From Chitinophaga niabensis (GTDB lineage: Bacteria > Bacteroidota > Bacteroidia > Chitinophagales > Chitinophagaceae): 64,000 bases of DNA. The stretch lies in NCBI RefSeq assembly GCF_900129465.1, contig NZ_FSRA01000001.1, forward strand, positions 2,916,482-2,980,481. The letters run 5' to 3'. How positions within the stretch are numbered: the stretch's first letter is position 1; each line of letters starts with the position of its first letter. A program made the position numbers and the translations under genes. The notes under the pieces were generated by a model that saw only the letters and a list, made by a program, of their open reading frames with translations, did no database searches and was not told the origin of the DNA. Of this stretch, positions 37,401-45,347 are shown one piece after another.

Positions 37401-38544
37401 AACGCAATCCTCCCCCATCTGTTCCTATCCATATATTCCTGTCGGCGTCCTCGCAGAAAGAAAGGATGAAATTATTGTTGGGGTTGTTATTCTTCTCATC
37501 TTTATAAACAATTGTTTTGAAAGGATCCGGGCGTGGCTCCACTACATTGATCCCTCCTCTGAGCGTGCCGATCCATTTCCGCCCCTCTTTATCCTCATAA
37601 ATGGAATACACGGCTGCACTATTGATCAGGGATTTACCATCCTGGGAGATGAAAGGTTTTGCTTTGGTTGTAGTACCGTCATAGAACAACACACCTTTTC
37701 CATCAGAAGCGATCCACAATATTCCTTTTCTGTCAATACAGAGAGAAGTGATCTTACAGGTCACATCTATATAGTTGGCGGATAAAGTATCCATCTTCCT
37801 GTTATACCGGAATAAACCGCTCTCCGTTCCTATCCAGAGATCACCGCTAACATCTGTTTTGATGCAGCTTCCCTGCCGCATAGACTGGTTCACGATAGTA
37901 ACAACCGTATCTGTAAGCGCATAACGGCATAGTCCTATGTTCTGTACAAATAACCACAGGCTTCCATCTTTCGGATCTTCTTCCAGCGCTGTTACCTGGT
38001 AGCTGTTCAATTTATAACGCGCATCTACTAAAGGGATCTGACGGCCTACAGGATTGCCTGATCTAAAAAGCAACAGTCCTGCCATTTCTGTTCCCGCAAA
38101 AATGGCTCCTTTTTTAGTAGTAAGGATCGTTGTAACAGAAAAGGAAATGTTCTTCTTAACAGTACTGCCGCTTTGCGTATAATATGCCGGAGCAAATAAA
38201 CGGCTGCCCGGATCATATATACTGATTCCGCTCCTGTTCACGATCCATATATTATGTGCGGCATCCTCCGTGAGAGAATAGATCTCATTTCCGTTCAACG
38301 AAGTAGCATCATTGATCCTGTTCCTGAAAACGGTGAAGGTACTGCCGTCATACTTATTCAGCCCATCGTAAGTGCCGAACCACATGAAACCTTTATGATC
38401 CTGAAAAAGACAGGTTACCACGTTATTGGACAAGCCATGCTCTATCCCTATATATTTTACAGGAGGATCTGCTGCAAACAATGCAGGAGTAAAGCAAAAG
38501 AGCATAAGCAGTATTATCCCTGCTTTTCTGATGCAGAACAACAT
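34486..38544 (-). CDS. Hybrid two-component system sensor-regulator (HTCS)
   Basis: The product has 1352 residues: signal peptide; a large periplasmic sensor of two-propeller type with repeated Reg_prop motifs (such as GFMWFGTYDGLNKYDG, LWIGTESGLFRYN, NIWIGTDGGGLRYWD) through about residue 690; a Y_Y_Y domain (about 700-765); one membrane span (about 770-790); a HisKA domain with the phosphorylated His near 825 (NVSHEFRTPLTLI); HATPase_c (about 935-1050); a receiver with Asp near 1135 (LIISDINMPGMDG); and an AraC-type DNA-binding domain (about 1240-1350). HTCS proteins sense breakdown products of their locus's glycan and activate the PUL. Its targets are very likely the susC-susD-GH30 genes downstream. 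Confidence 0.95.
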   Translation of the reverse strand: MLFCIRKAGIILLMLFCFTPALFAADPPVKYIGIEHGLSNNVVTCLFQDHKGFMWFGTYDGLNKYDGSTFTVFRNRINDATSLNGNEIYSLTEDAAHNIWIVNRSGISIYDPGSRLFAPAYYTQSGSTVKKNISFSVTTILTTKKGAIFAGTEMAGLLLFRSGNPVGRQIPLVDARYKLNSYQVTALEEDPKDGSLWLFVQNIGLCRYALTDTVVTIVNQSMRQGSCIKTDVSGDLWIGTESGLFRYNRKMDTLSANYIDVTCKITSLCIDRKGILWIASDGKGVLFYDGTTTKAKPFISQDGKSLINSAAVYSIYEDKEGRKWIGTLRGGINVVEPRPDPFKTIVYKDEKNNNPNNNFILSFCEDADRNIWIGTDGGGLRYWDRKRNTHTVYTHDPANKNTIGSNFITSIINDAENNIWVSTWLGGISRFNKRTGSFEHYTCQEKRVWLLYEDKQKTLWASTTNDGTLYRFSKTTNTFEVFDRNIVNIQCLGEDSAGNLWGGNYTTLIKIDRVSKQHKVYELGHTARCIHEDKKGNFWIGTQGGGLLLFNRETGTFKRFDESNGMQSNIVLRILEDGQGYLWLSSFTGLVRMDTKEFKFRPFSTQDGLQSNQFSFHAAAALRSGEFLFGGIRGFNIFYPDSVTGQASPPEVLLTDIRIDGKPLTSGSSFITEKVLENVQGIRIPYNRSSLSFNFVALEYDASDKIKYAYFLEGWDKQWNYSNSVHTANYSWLEEGTYYFRIKATDAQGRWGKEVTALKIVVLPPWYRTWWAYLLYFSFTAGCIWLYIRYTAAKQRLQYEVKLAHLEKEKEKELNERKLSFFTNVSHEFRTPLTLIINPVKEMVQHSNGKDPELDVVYRNARRLLNLVDQLMLFRKADSGADLLKVSRLDVIELCNEVFRCFAQQAKVKGINYQFIAPESPLELSLDQEKTEIAVFNLLSNAFKFTPQGGSISLEVTALSNEVMIKVRDNGCGIESADLTRVFEKFRQADSRKISHKMGFGIGLYLVKHFVESHKGTVVCESIPDEGSVFTITLLKGSSHLPAGHLLQEQVKEHELLEELTEDVEPLKTNKVNEQKGMTAEETITGKKAILLIDDNPLIKDYLQQVFAERYLLYTATDSEDGFRIAQQLIPDLIISDINMPGMDGVELCRKIKETESTGHIPVILLTGMTETHIKLRGIESGADDYITKPFDTELLLARLDTLLKNRGLLQRYFLDNITLKKTSVKVPAEYQDFLQECITVIEANLEAEDFTIKQFSKLMGMSHSGLYQKVKSISGQSLNAFIRSIRLRRAAVLMLTENMNVSQAAYHVGIGDIKYFREQFVKLFGMPPSEYIKKYRHSFNRDFNVIRTEEK

Positions 38545-38592
38545 AACGTGCGATTTAGATCTGAAATGGCCTTACTACTAAGATAACGTAAT

Positions 38593-40941
38593 TTACATTC
38601 CAGCCCTGTTTTCCTCTTCGTTTTTACTGTTCTGCTTTCCTTTGTGTGTAGACCTTCCGAAGCTGTAATTCAAAGTAGCCACTACTCTCCTGTTACCAAA
38701 CCAATGGGAAAGTTCATTATTCAGGATCTGTTTCTCCCGGAAGATATAGTATACCCGGTAAGTATCCAGGATATCGTAATAACTGATCTTTGCATTCAGT
38801 TTTCCTTTCAGCCAGCTTTTCTGCAGGCTCAGATCAATACTGCTCAGGGGTTTTATCCGGTAGATACCATTACCGCTGCGGGATTTGTAATAATAGGTCA
38901 GGTCGAAAGTGATGGCATGCGGCAGTGTGAACACCTGGCTTCCTGAAAGGGTATAATCAGTGATAGGGATGGTATAAATGATCTCGTGATAAGGTGTTTG
39001 TTCTTTCCTGTAAGCACCCCTGATACTATGCTGCATCTTCCACCAGGTTTTAAGGGAAAGCGGAAAACTAAGCTCTATACCGGCAAAGTCGCCATAAGGC
39101 AGGTTGCGGCCCAGGTATTCCAGTTCATTGGTGGCACTGTCATATTCCGGATACCGGGCCATAGGACTCAGTTCACGGCCTATTTGTATAGCCGCGTTAA
39201 AACTTTTATGCGAATATGTGAGGCTCAGCATATTGGTCTGGGAAGGCTGTAGCTGCGGATTACCCACCACGTAATTAAGCGGGCTGAGATAAAAACGGAA
39301 AGGATTCAATTGGACGAAATTAGGTCTCGTCATCCGGCGGCTGTAAGAAAGATGCAGTTGTTGAGTTGGATCAATAGTATAAGTAAAGAGGAAACCGGGT
39401 AGCCAGTTCAGGTAATCCCTTGTAATGATACCTGCCACGCTGTGTGTATGTTCCGCACGTACGCTGAGGGTATAGTTCCATTTACGCCAGCTCCTTTCAT
39501 AAGAAACATAGGCCGCAGAAATATATTCATCATATTGAAAATTATTAGTGCGGCTGCTGTCCAACCCGAAATCATTATTAGCGAGCAGCGTATCATAACG
39601 CAGATCATTCTTAGTAGTGGTATAGGCGAATTTGGCGCCTGCCCCCACTTTCCCTTTCCATACCTTCAAAGAAAGATCAGCCTGTGCCATGCGGATCAGG
39701 ATCTCATTTTTCAAAGCAGTTTTCCAGTAGTCCAATAACGTTTCTGCTTCCCTGTTCTGAATATCCTCATACTGCCGGTTGCTGACTTTAGCAACGGAGC
39801 CTAGCAGGTCCAGCTGATGTTCCCCGAACTGAGCGGTATAATTAAGGTTAGCGGCATAGTTCCGTTGTTTGGGAGCGGAAGTATTGATACTGTAGGTATG
39901 GAAGATGGTCCTTTTAGCAGAGGAATCCGTAGTAAAGAGTGTATTGAAGGCATCAACATCCCGGTTCAGATTGAAAACCCTCAGCCCCACATCTATCCGT
40001 TGCCCCTTCCTGAAGCTGTATTCCGCTCCTAACTGGTAACTGAAATTATTGTTGCCGCTAAGTGTTTGCGTATTAGTGGCCATGATGTTTGTATTCGCCT
40101 GGTGTTGTAAAGCGGCATAACGATGTACCGTGGTACCGGCTCTATAGCCGAGGCGGGCTGTATAGGCTACCTTTCCTGTTTTGTAGCTGAGCTGAAGCGT
40201 ATTGTCCGATAAGGTATAATTGTTCCGCTGAAGACTGAGAAGCGCGTTGCCTTTCCAGCCTAAGGTCTGATCACGTTTCAGTTTAATGTCAATGATCCCT
40301 TTATATTCACCATCATACCGGGAAGAGGGATTGGAGATCACTTCAATGGAGGCGATCATTTCGGGGGTAAGGCTGGCCAGGTATTGCTGTAATTCTTCCG
40401 CATTCATCAGCACAGGTTTTCCATCAATAAAAACACCCGGTGTGATCCTGCCGGACATGGTGATCGTACCATCTCCATTTACTTCCAGGCCAGGTACTTT
40501 TTTAAGTATATCGAATGTATTGGCCGAGGCAGCAAAAAGTTTGTTCCCGGAAATATTTAAGACCAATTTATCTCCTGACCGCTGAAAGGCTGGCCTCTCT
40601 CCGGCAACCACCACTTCTTCCAGCAAACTGGCATCGGCGGCCATGGGGATCTCTCCTGCGTCTCCTGTTTCCGCCAGTTTCCATGTATGCTTATACCCCA
40701 GGGTGGATAAACGCAAGAGGTAAGTACCCGCCGGCATCCCGGAGAATTGAAAAAACCCGGCGGAATCAGATACCTGCCCCTGGATCAGTGCAGTGTCTTT
40801 TAGAGATAGCAGGCTTACGGTAACGAAGCCTATGCCCGAATGGTTTTTGTCGTCCACCGCTTTACCCCGGAGAACAGTTTGCGAAAAAGCAGGAATGTTT
40901 AAGATCAGCAGGCTAAAGAACAGGGATACCCGTACCATCAT
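38593..40941 (-). CDS. Outer-membrane beta-barrel protein with carboxypeptidase-regulatory and plug domains
   Basis: The product has about 782 residues from ATG 40941 (the frame continues upstream only to a TTG). After the signal peptide (ending AFSQ) come a CarboxypepD_reg-like domain (about 22-105), a plug-like segment (LLEEVVVAGERPAFQRSGDK) and a barrel of the OMP_b-brl_3 type (SYSRRMTRPNFVQLNPF; NYSFGRSTHKGK near the end). Such TonB-receptor-like barrels lack a SusD partner. The ligand is unknown. A perfect -7 box lies about 13 bp upstream and a 22-bp palindrome further up. An AraC-type membrane regulator gene precedes it. Confidence 0.85.
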   Translation of the reverse strand: MMVRVSLFFSLLILNIPAFSQTVLRGKAVDDKNHSGIGFVTVSLLSLKDTALIQGQVSDSAGFFQFSGMPAGTYLLRLSTLGYKHTWKLAETGDAGEIPMAADASLLEEVVVAGERPAFQRSGDKLVLNISGNKLFAASANTFDILKKVPGLEVNGDGTITMSGRITPGVFIDGKPVLMNAEELQQYLASLTPEMIASIEVISNPSSRYDGEYKGIIDIKLKRDQTLGWKGNALLSLQRNNYTLSDNTLQLSYKTGKVAYTARLGYRAGTTVHRYAALQHQANTNIMATNTQTLSGNNNFSYQLGAEYSFRKGQRIDVGLRVFNLNRDVDAFNTLFTTDSSAKRTIFHTYSINTSAPKQRNYAANLNYTAQFGEHQLDLLGSVAKVSNRQYEDIQNREAETLLDYWKTALKNEILIRMAQADLSLKVWKGKVGAGAKFAYTTTKNDLRYDTLLANNDFGLDSSRTNNFQYDEYISAAYVSYERSWRKWNYTLSVRAEHTHSVAGIITRDYLNWLPGFLFTYTIDPTQQLHLSYSRRMTRPNFVQLNPFRFYLSPLNYVVGNPQLQPSQTNMLSLTYSHKSFNAAIQIGRELSPMARYPEYDSATNELEYLGRNLPYGDFAGIELSFPLSLKTWWKMQHSIRGAYRKEQTPYHEIIYTIPITDYTLSGSQVFTLPHAITFDLTYYYKSRSGNGIYRIKPLSSIDLSLQKSWLKGKLNAKISYYDILDTYRVYYIFREKQILNNELSHWFGNRRVVATLNYSFGRSTHKGKQNSKNEEENRAGM

Positions 40942-40953
40942 CTTTGTTTTCCG

Positions 40954-40961
40954 CAAACCTA
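40954..40961 (-). promoter_or_regulatory. -7 promoter box for the barrel gene
   Basis: The complement reads TAGGTTTG, an exact TAnnTTTG match, about 13 bp upstream of ATG 40941. I see no clear TTTG at -33. Confidence 0.5.
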
Positions 40962-41004
40962 AAAATGGAATGGATAGCCGGGGTGCAGGTTCCCTGAATC
41001 AGGC

Positions 41005-41026
41005 GTACGGATTTATAAAACCGTAC
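41005..41026. promoter_or_regulatory. 22-bp palindrome upstream of the barrel gene
   Basis: GTACGG (41005-41010) and CCGTAC (41021-41026) flank TTTATAAA. The whole 22 bp is self-complementary apart from one A-A pair. It lies 44 bp upstream of the -7 box, between the barrel gene and its possible regulator. It could be an operator or a weak hairpin terminator for the regulator gene. Confidence 0.4.
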
Positions 41027-41052
41027 TCATTGCAGCTGGTTTTCAATGCCTT

Positions 41053-42099
41053 TTATGCGGCACCGATACTTTCTTTATACAATGCCGGCGTCATATCCTT
41101 GATCTTCCGGAACGCAGCATAGAAAGTAGATTTAGAATTATACCCCACTTCATACCCGATCGCTTCAAAAGTAAGCCGCTCATTGGTGGTGATCAGCTTA
41201 CAGGCTTCCGCGATCCTGTATTCATTGATATAGGTAGAAAAGCTTTTCCCGAGATTATCATTTAGCAACTGGGACAACTGGTGCATGGAAATATTAATAT
41301 GCTGCGCCAGGTCGTTCAGTTTCAGGTTGGGGTCTTTATAAAGCGCCTTATCGCGGATCACTTTTTCCAACTTATCGAGCCATATACTGGCATCCGTTTC
41401 TGCAATCTTCTTTCTTTCCGGTTTGCCATTGTTTTCAAACCCCGCCCCTGATAAACTAAAGAAAACGGTCAGGAACAACATAAAAGTGAAGCAGATACCA
41501 CCACTGATGTAAATACCATGCACTACCCTGAAGAATGCCAGCAGGTAGGCCAGGAAAATAAGGCAGTTGCCCAGGAATAATATCAGCCAGAATTTCTCCG
41601 TATCACTAAGTACTGAAGGGTTCACAAATAAGGTCTTCAGCACCGGTTTCAGTAAAAATCCCGTAGCTACCAGGTAACAGGGCCATTGCAGGTAAATAAC
41701 ATACACAATGATATTATTCCATACATCAGGACGGGTTTGATAAGGGAACAGCATCCCCACCAGCACCAAAGCGCCCAGCTGAATACCCCAGCTCCATTTC
41801 CATGAATTGGGAATACCGGTACTTTTCAGCAATACAGCTTTGAAAAAATAATATAAAGAAGGCCCGATAAGGAAACAGGCAGACAATCCTATCTGCAGGC
41901 ATATTTTAGGAAGGCCGGGATTGAAATACAGGAATACTGATTTTGCCACCCTGATACTGAATGCCAGCAGCAGTAAACCCAGGAAAAAGGAAGCTACGGA
42001 CCTTCTCTTCTTACTTAAGAAAAGGTAAACGCTCAGGATAATGCCGTTAAATGCTCCTAAAGCACTGACAAGGAATAATAATTGCCGATCAAGGTCCAT
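41053..42099 (-). CDS. Membrane-anchored AraC-type transcriptional regulator
   Basis: The product has 348 residues. The first ~225 hold about seven hydrophobic spans (starting LLFLVSALGAFNGIILSVYLFL) and the C-terminal ~100 an AraC-type double helix-turn-helix (LKLNDLAQHINISMHQLSQLL and LTFEAIGYEVGYNSKSTFYAAFRK). This architecture, a 7TM module fused to an AraC output, is frequent in Bacteroidota and implies a membrane-perceived signal. A TATATTTG -7-like box lies at 42156-42163 on this strand, but it abuts the terminator of the upstream gene, so I am unsure it is used. The probable target is the barrel gene downstream. Confidence 0.88.
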   Translation of the reverse strand: MDLDRQLLFLVSALGAFNGIILSVYLFLSKKRRSVASFFLGLLLLAFSIRVAKSVFLYFNPGLPKICLQIGLSACFLIGPSLYYFFKAVLLKSTGIPNSWKWSWGIQLGALVLVGMLFPYQTRPDVWNNIIVYVIYLQWPCYLVATGFLLKPVLKTLFVNPSVLSDTEKFWLILFLGNCLIFLAYLLAFFRVVHGIYISGGICFTFMLFLTVFFSLSGAGFENNGKPERKKIAETDASIWLDKLEKVIRDKALYKDPNLKLNDLAQHINISMHQLSQLLNDNLGKSFSTYINEYRIAEACKLITTNERLTFEAIGYEVGYNSKSTFYAAFRKIKDMTPALYKESIGAA

Positions 42100-42117
42100 A
42101 GTATAAATGGGTTAAAC

Positions 42118-42155
42118 AGAAAACCGGGCCTCCCGCCTATGCGGAAAGCCCGGTT
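42118..42155 (-). terminator. Intrinsic terminator of the lone receiver gene
   Basis: AACCGGGC (42122-42129) pairs with GCCCGGTT (42148-42155), with further pairing inside (CCGC/GCGG). On the minus strand it is followed by TTCTGTTT. Confidence 0.75.
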
Positions 42156-42177
42156 CAAATATAAATGTATCCCTCTA

Positions 42178-42558
42178 TTATACCAATCCTTGTATGGATT
42201 GAATAAGCGTTTTTTTGTTAAACGGTTTTTCCAGGAAAAGATCGGCTCCGTTTTCCAGTGCAATGTCTTTAGCGGCAATATCCACGCCCGAGATCATAAT
42301 GATCCTGGTAGCCGGATACTCCGACCTGATGAATTCGATCAGATCAATACCATACCCATCCGGCAACCTGTTATCCAGTAATACAACAGAGGGTACTTCC
42401 TGTTGAAAATATTCCACAGCATCGGAAATTGATTGCACATGTTCTATCTCCATTCCTTCCCCATCAAGCAATAAATTGATCAGTAAACACATCTCTCCTT
42501 CGTCGTCCACGATCAGTATTTTCTGTTTGCCAATAGTCTCTGTAGCGGCATTTGTCAT
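42178..42558 (-). CDS. Single-domain response regulator (receiver only)
   Basis: The product has 126 residues from ATG 42558; the frame opens 24 codons earlier, but that stretch runs into the divergent promoter. It is one CheY-like receiver: acidic pocket ILIVDDE, phospho-acceptor D62 in VVLLDNRLPDGYG, the Ser of IIMISG and the Lys of LEKPF. No output domain and no histidine kinase are adjacent. It may work in a phosphorelay, or modulate a partner by protein contact. It is divergent from the ArsR gene. Confidence 0.87.
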   Translation of the reverse strand: MTNAATETIGKQKILIVDDEGEMCLLINLLLDGEGMEIEHVQSISDAVEYFQQEVPSVVLLDNRLPDGYGIDLIEFIRSEYPATRIIMISGVDIAAKDIALENGADLFLEKPFNKKTLIQSIQGLV

Positions 42559-42621
42559 AAAGCTGGTTTTAAAGGTTCTGGTTAATAACTTAAAAACCAT
42601 ACCAACAATTAAAAGAAAAAT

Positions 42622-42666
42622 TTTGTGCAACCAAATCGTTGCCTATATTTGCAACCTAATGGTTGC
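42622..42666 (+). promoter_or_regulatory. ArsR-gene promoter with two GCAAC-N6-GTTGC operators
   Basis: The -33 box TTTG (42622-42625) and -7 box TATATTTG (42644-42651) are separated by 18 bp, a full Bacteroidota promoter. Two identical inverted repeats GCAAC-N6-GTTGC (42627-42642 and 42651-42666) sit 24 bp apart: one fills the spacer, the other begins on the last base of the -7 box. The layout predicts tight autorepression by the ArsR-type product. Confidence 0.75.
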
Positions 42667-42687
42667 CTAACCAATTAATGAACTATC

Positions 42688-43023
42688 ATGAGAAGAGATG
42701 TATTCCAAGCAATAGCCGATCCTACCAGGCGGGAGATCATTGGCTTAATCGCCAACCAGGCCATGACGCATACTGCCGTGGCAGACAGTTTTGATGTGAG
42801 CCGGCAGGCCATTTCAAAACATATTAAGATCCTCACGGAATGCGGCCTCATTGTGATCAAACAACAAGGCAGGGAGCGGTACTGCGAAGCCAGGCTGGAC
42901 AGATTGAAAGAAATAGCTTCCTGGCTGGAACAATACAACAGGTATTGGGAAGTGAAACTGGATTCACTGGAAAGATATTTAGACAAACTTCAAAAAGATA
43001 AAAAACATGGCAGAAAAAAATAA
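42688..43023 (+). CDS. ArsR-family winged-helix repressor
   Basis: The product has 111 residues of the ArsR/HTH_20 type: FQAIADPTRREIIGLIANQAM, recognition helix DVSRQAISKHIKIL, wing VIKQQGRERYCEA, and a helical C-terminus. It has no CxC metal-binding pair, so it is probably of the group that accompanies SRPBCC proteins rather than a metal sensor. It overlaps the SRPBCC gene by 17 bp, a pairing very common in Bacteroidota. Two matching palindromes over its promoter indicate autoregulation. Confidence 0.9.
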   Translation: MRRDVFQAIADPTRREIIGLIANQAMTHTAVADSFDVSRQAISKHIKILTECGLIVIKQQGRERYCEARLDRLKEIASWLEQYNRYWEVKLDSLERYLDKLQKDKKHGRKK

Positions 43024-43495
43024 GTCATTCCGCCAGGAAGGCAATGCACTGATCCACACAAGACTGCTGAATGCTCCCCGTGAGCTGGTATGGGAAGTAT
43101 GGACGGAACCGGAACACATCAAAGAATGGTGGGGGCCCAACGGGTTTACCTTAACCCACCGCAATATGGAAGTAAAAGAAGGCAAGGCATGGGATTTTAT
43201 CATGCATGGCATGGGTAGGGATTGGGATAACAAGATCGAATACCTGGAAGTAGTAAAGCCCTCCCTCCTGCGGTACCGCCACGGAGATGGCGGAGGCGGA
43301 CTGAGCTTTACGGTATCTGTTACGTTTGAAGAGGCAGATGGTAAAACGCTGCTTACCATGCGTTCCGTATTCGAGTCAGAAGAAGTGATCGCCGTACTCA
43401 ACAAACAGGTAAATGCCATAGAAGGTGGCAAACAAACGCTGGACAGAATGGGAGAATACGTTGAAAGACAATATGAAATCCGTAAGGATTCATAG
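43007..43495 (+). CDS. SRPBCC (AHSA1/START-like) domain protein
   Basis: The product has 162 residues, a single AHSA1-type helix-grip fold (LIHTRLLNAPRELVWEVWTE, HIKEWWGPNGF, LLTMRSVFESEE, GGKQTLDRMGEYVE). Such proteins bind a hydrophobic ligand; the function in ArsR operons is not established. The operon structure suggests the ArsR product and this protein answer to the same small molecule. Confidence 0.9.
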   Translation: MAEKNKSFRQEGNALIHTRLLNAPRELVWEVWTEPEHIKEWWGPNGFTLTHRNMEVKEGKAWDFIMHGMGRDWDNKIEYLEVVKPSLLRYRHGDGGGGLSFTVSVTFEEADGKTLLTMRSVFESEEVIAVLNKQVNAIEGGKQTLDRMGEYVERQYEIRKDS

Positions 43496-43496
43496 T

Positions 43497-43535
43497 AAAA
43501 GGGAAGGCGCAACTAAACAGCTGCGCCATTCCTTT
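43497..43535. terminator. Bidirectional hairpin terminator
   Basis: GGCGCA (43506-43511) pairs with TGCGCC (43522-43527), flanked by AAAAGGGAA and TTCCTTT. It separates the SRPBCC gene from the convergent T9SS-exported protein. Confidence 0.7.
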
Positions 43536-45179
43536 CTACATCTTTAACAGTATGGAGCCACCGGAAATCTTTTGCGTGCTGAGATCAAACACTTCCAGGA
43601 AATAAATACCCTTTCTCAAAGTAACATCCGGCACTACCGTAAACCGGTGCAAACCATTCGCAAACGTGGTATACAGCACTGTTCCATTGAGTGCATGCAA
43701 TGTGAGTTTATATCTTTTAGCTGCCTCCAGCCCTTCTACGACAAATTGTGTGGTGAAGGGATTCGGATAAACAATGATCGCACTTTTATTTTCGAAGTCC
43801 TTGCCCGGAATGCCGGATAAGGATGTTTTGAGTATACGGATGTTATCTGTTGCTGTACTATCCCCAATGCGCAGCTTTACATAAATATCATTCTCTCTTT
43901 TGCCCAATGCAGCGGGATGAAGTTTTAATACAGAGTCGGCACTCTCCGGCCTGAACAGGTCTGTAAATGCAGCATCCCTTGCAAAAGTAAAAAGCCCCGG
44001 AGCATTTGCATGTGCAGAGATAATAACGGTATCGTTATTATTATTGATGATATTCCTGTTAGCCGATATCGTAACTACCGGCTTCAGCGAAGCGGGAAAT
44101 AGCCTGTAAAGAGAATCCGCATAAGAAGCGAACCAGTTGGCATGATTATAAAAAATACCGGGTATCAATCCTCCATTCCATACAATAGGAATAAGATGCC
44201 TGGATGCACTGTCCAACGCCGTGTAATGAAAACCATTCTGCCACATATAATCGTTCTTCCTCACCAACAGCCCGCCGGCATCATTCACACCCCAGATCTC
44301 AGGATATACATAGGCTACATTCCTCGCTCCTATCTGCTGAAAGCCTAATCTCCTTCCCCCATCAGCTCCTCTTACATATACATTCGTTTCCGCCACAGAA
44401 TAAGGCCATATACCCTGCCTGTCTACCGACACAAAAGCAACATGCCCGTTATTAAGATGGTATTGCCTTTTAGGAAACACCTGCTGATGTACACCACGCA
44501 GTATGGCTACCGTATCCGTTGTAATACCATTATACAGATAAAGCGTAGGTGACTGCTGCGCTTTCTCCATCATATACAATACCTGCTGCTGATCAATTTC
44601 CACATACAGGAACCGTTCTGCGGTTGTTTCCCCTGTTGCAAAAGCTGTAGTACTTCCGTTCTGATATTTATACAATGTGTCATTGATACTATACAGGTAC
44701 CAGCCTTCCGGAGACACAGCAAAGGTCCCGGGATTTGTAGACACTCTTACTACTTCTTCCCCCGGCCGTTTATGATAGAAATAACCCCAGCTGGTAAACA
44801 AGGCGTAGTTGCCTCCTACTTCCACACTGGTAGCCTGCTTCTCTATCTCTGTAAGTGCATTGCCCCGCCATTCATACAATGCTACCATACCTGCAATAGT
44901 AGAAGCTGTGGTGATAAATGCACCACTATCTGTTAACCATCCGCGTTTGATCTGTTTTTCCGCAAATGCTGGTGGACTGTTCAGTGGGATATCAATGATA
45001 TCAGGTGTGTTAAGCTGATGAATATGATAAGCACCGTCCCGCCAGAAAAGCAGGCGGTTACCTTTAAAGTCCAGCACTTCTGCCGGGCCGCCGGGAATAT
45101 CATAATAAAATTGCAATTGCGCATGTGCGCTCAGTTCAGTTAACAACAGTAAGCTAAAGAAGAGGTAGAGTTTTTTCAT
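43536..45179 (-). CDS. T9SS type A sorting-domain protein, probable beta-propeller
   Basis: The product has 547 residues: signal peptide (cleaved near SAHA), a ~400-residue beta-rich body with repeated short Tyr/Trp-containing strands that reads like a propeller, and a C-terminal type A sorting domain (about 470-547: IIVYPNPFTTQFVVEG, YKLTLHALNGTVLY, LRKGIYFLEVF, ending SGGSILLKM). The sorting domain directs export by type IX secretion and usually cell-surface attachment. The body is not recognised. It is divergent from the NHL/histidine kinase operon with a 168-bp gap, so co-regulation is plausible. Confidence 0.83.
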   Translation of the reverse strand: MKKLYLFFSLLLLTELSAHAQLQFYYDIPGGPAEVLDFKGNRLLFWRDGAYHIHQLNTPDIIDIPLNSPPAFAEKQIKRGWLTDSGAFITTASTIAGMVALYEWRGNALTEIEKQATSVEVGGNYALFTSWGYFYHKRPGEEVVRVSTNPGTFAVSPEGWYLYSINDTLYKYQNGSTTAFATGETTAERFLYVEIDQQQVLYMMEKAQQSPTLYLYNGITTDTVAILRGVHQQVFPKRQYHLNNGHVAFVSVDRQGIWPYSVAETNVYVRGADGGRRLGFQQIGARNVAYVYPEIWGVNDAGGLLVRKNDYMWQNGFHYTALDSASRHLIPIVWNGGLIPGIFYNHANWFASYADSLYRLFPASLKPVVTISANRNIINNNNDTVIISAHANAPGLFTFARDAAFTDLFRPESADSVLKLHPAALGKRENDIYVKLRIGDSTATDNIRILKTSLSGIPGKDFENKSAIIVYPNPFTTQFVVEGLEAAKRYKLTLHALNGTVLYTTFANGLHRFTVVPDVTLRKGIYFLEVFDLSTQKISGGSILLKM

Positions 45180-45347
45180 AAAGAAGGGGTTGAGGGTTTT
45201 ATTAAAATTACTTTCAATTCCCCAAAAAAAAGATACTTGAATAAGTAGTTACAATACCATTTTTCGCCACCGGCTCACCCATTTCCGGGAACGGCTAAAT
45301 AGCTTTATCACCAGCAACCATATATGCTGATTTTTGACAAAAATCTC

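Noticed and set aside
42156-42163. TATATTTG on the minus strand as the promoter of the membrane AraC gene
   Set aside because: It directly abuts the terminator hairpin of the upstream gene, so it may be only A/T flank; kept as a remark, not as a feature.
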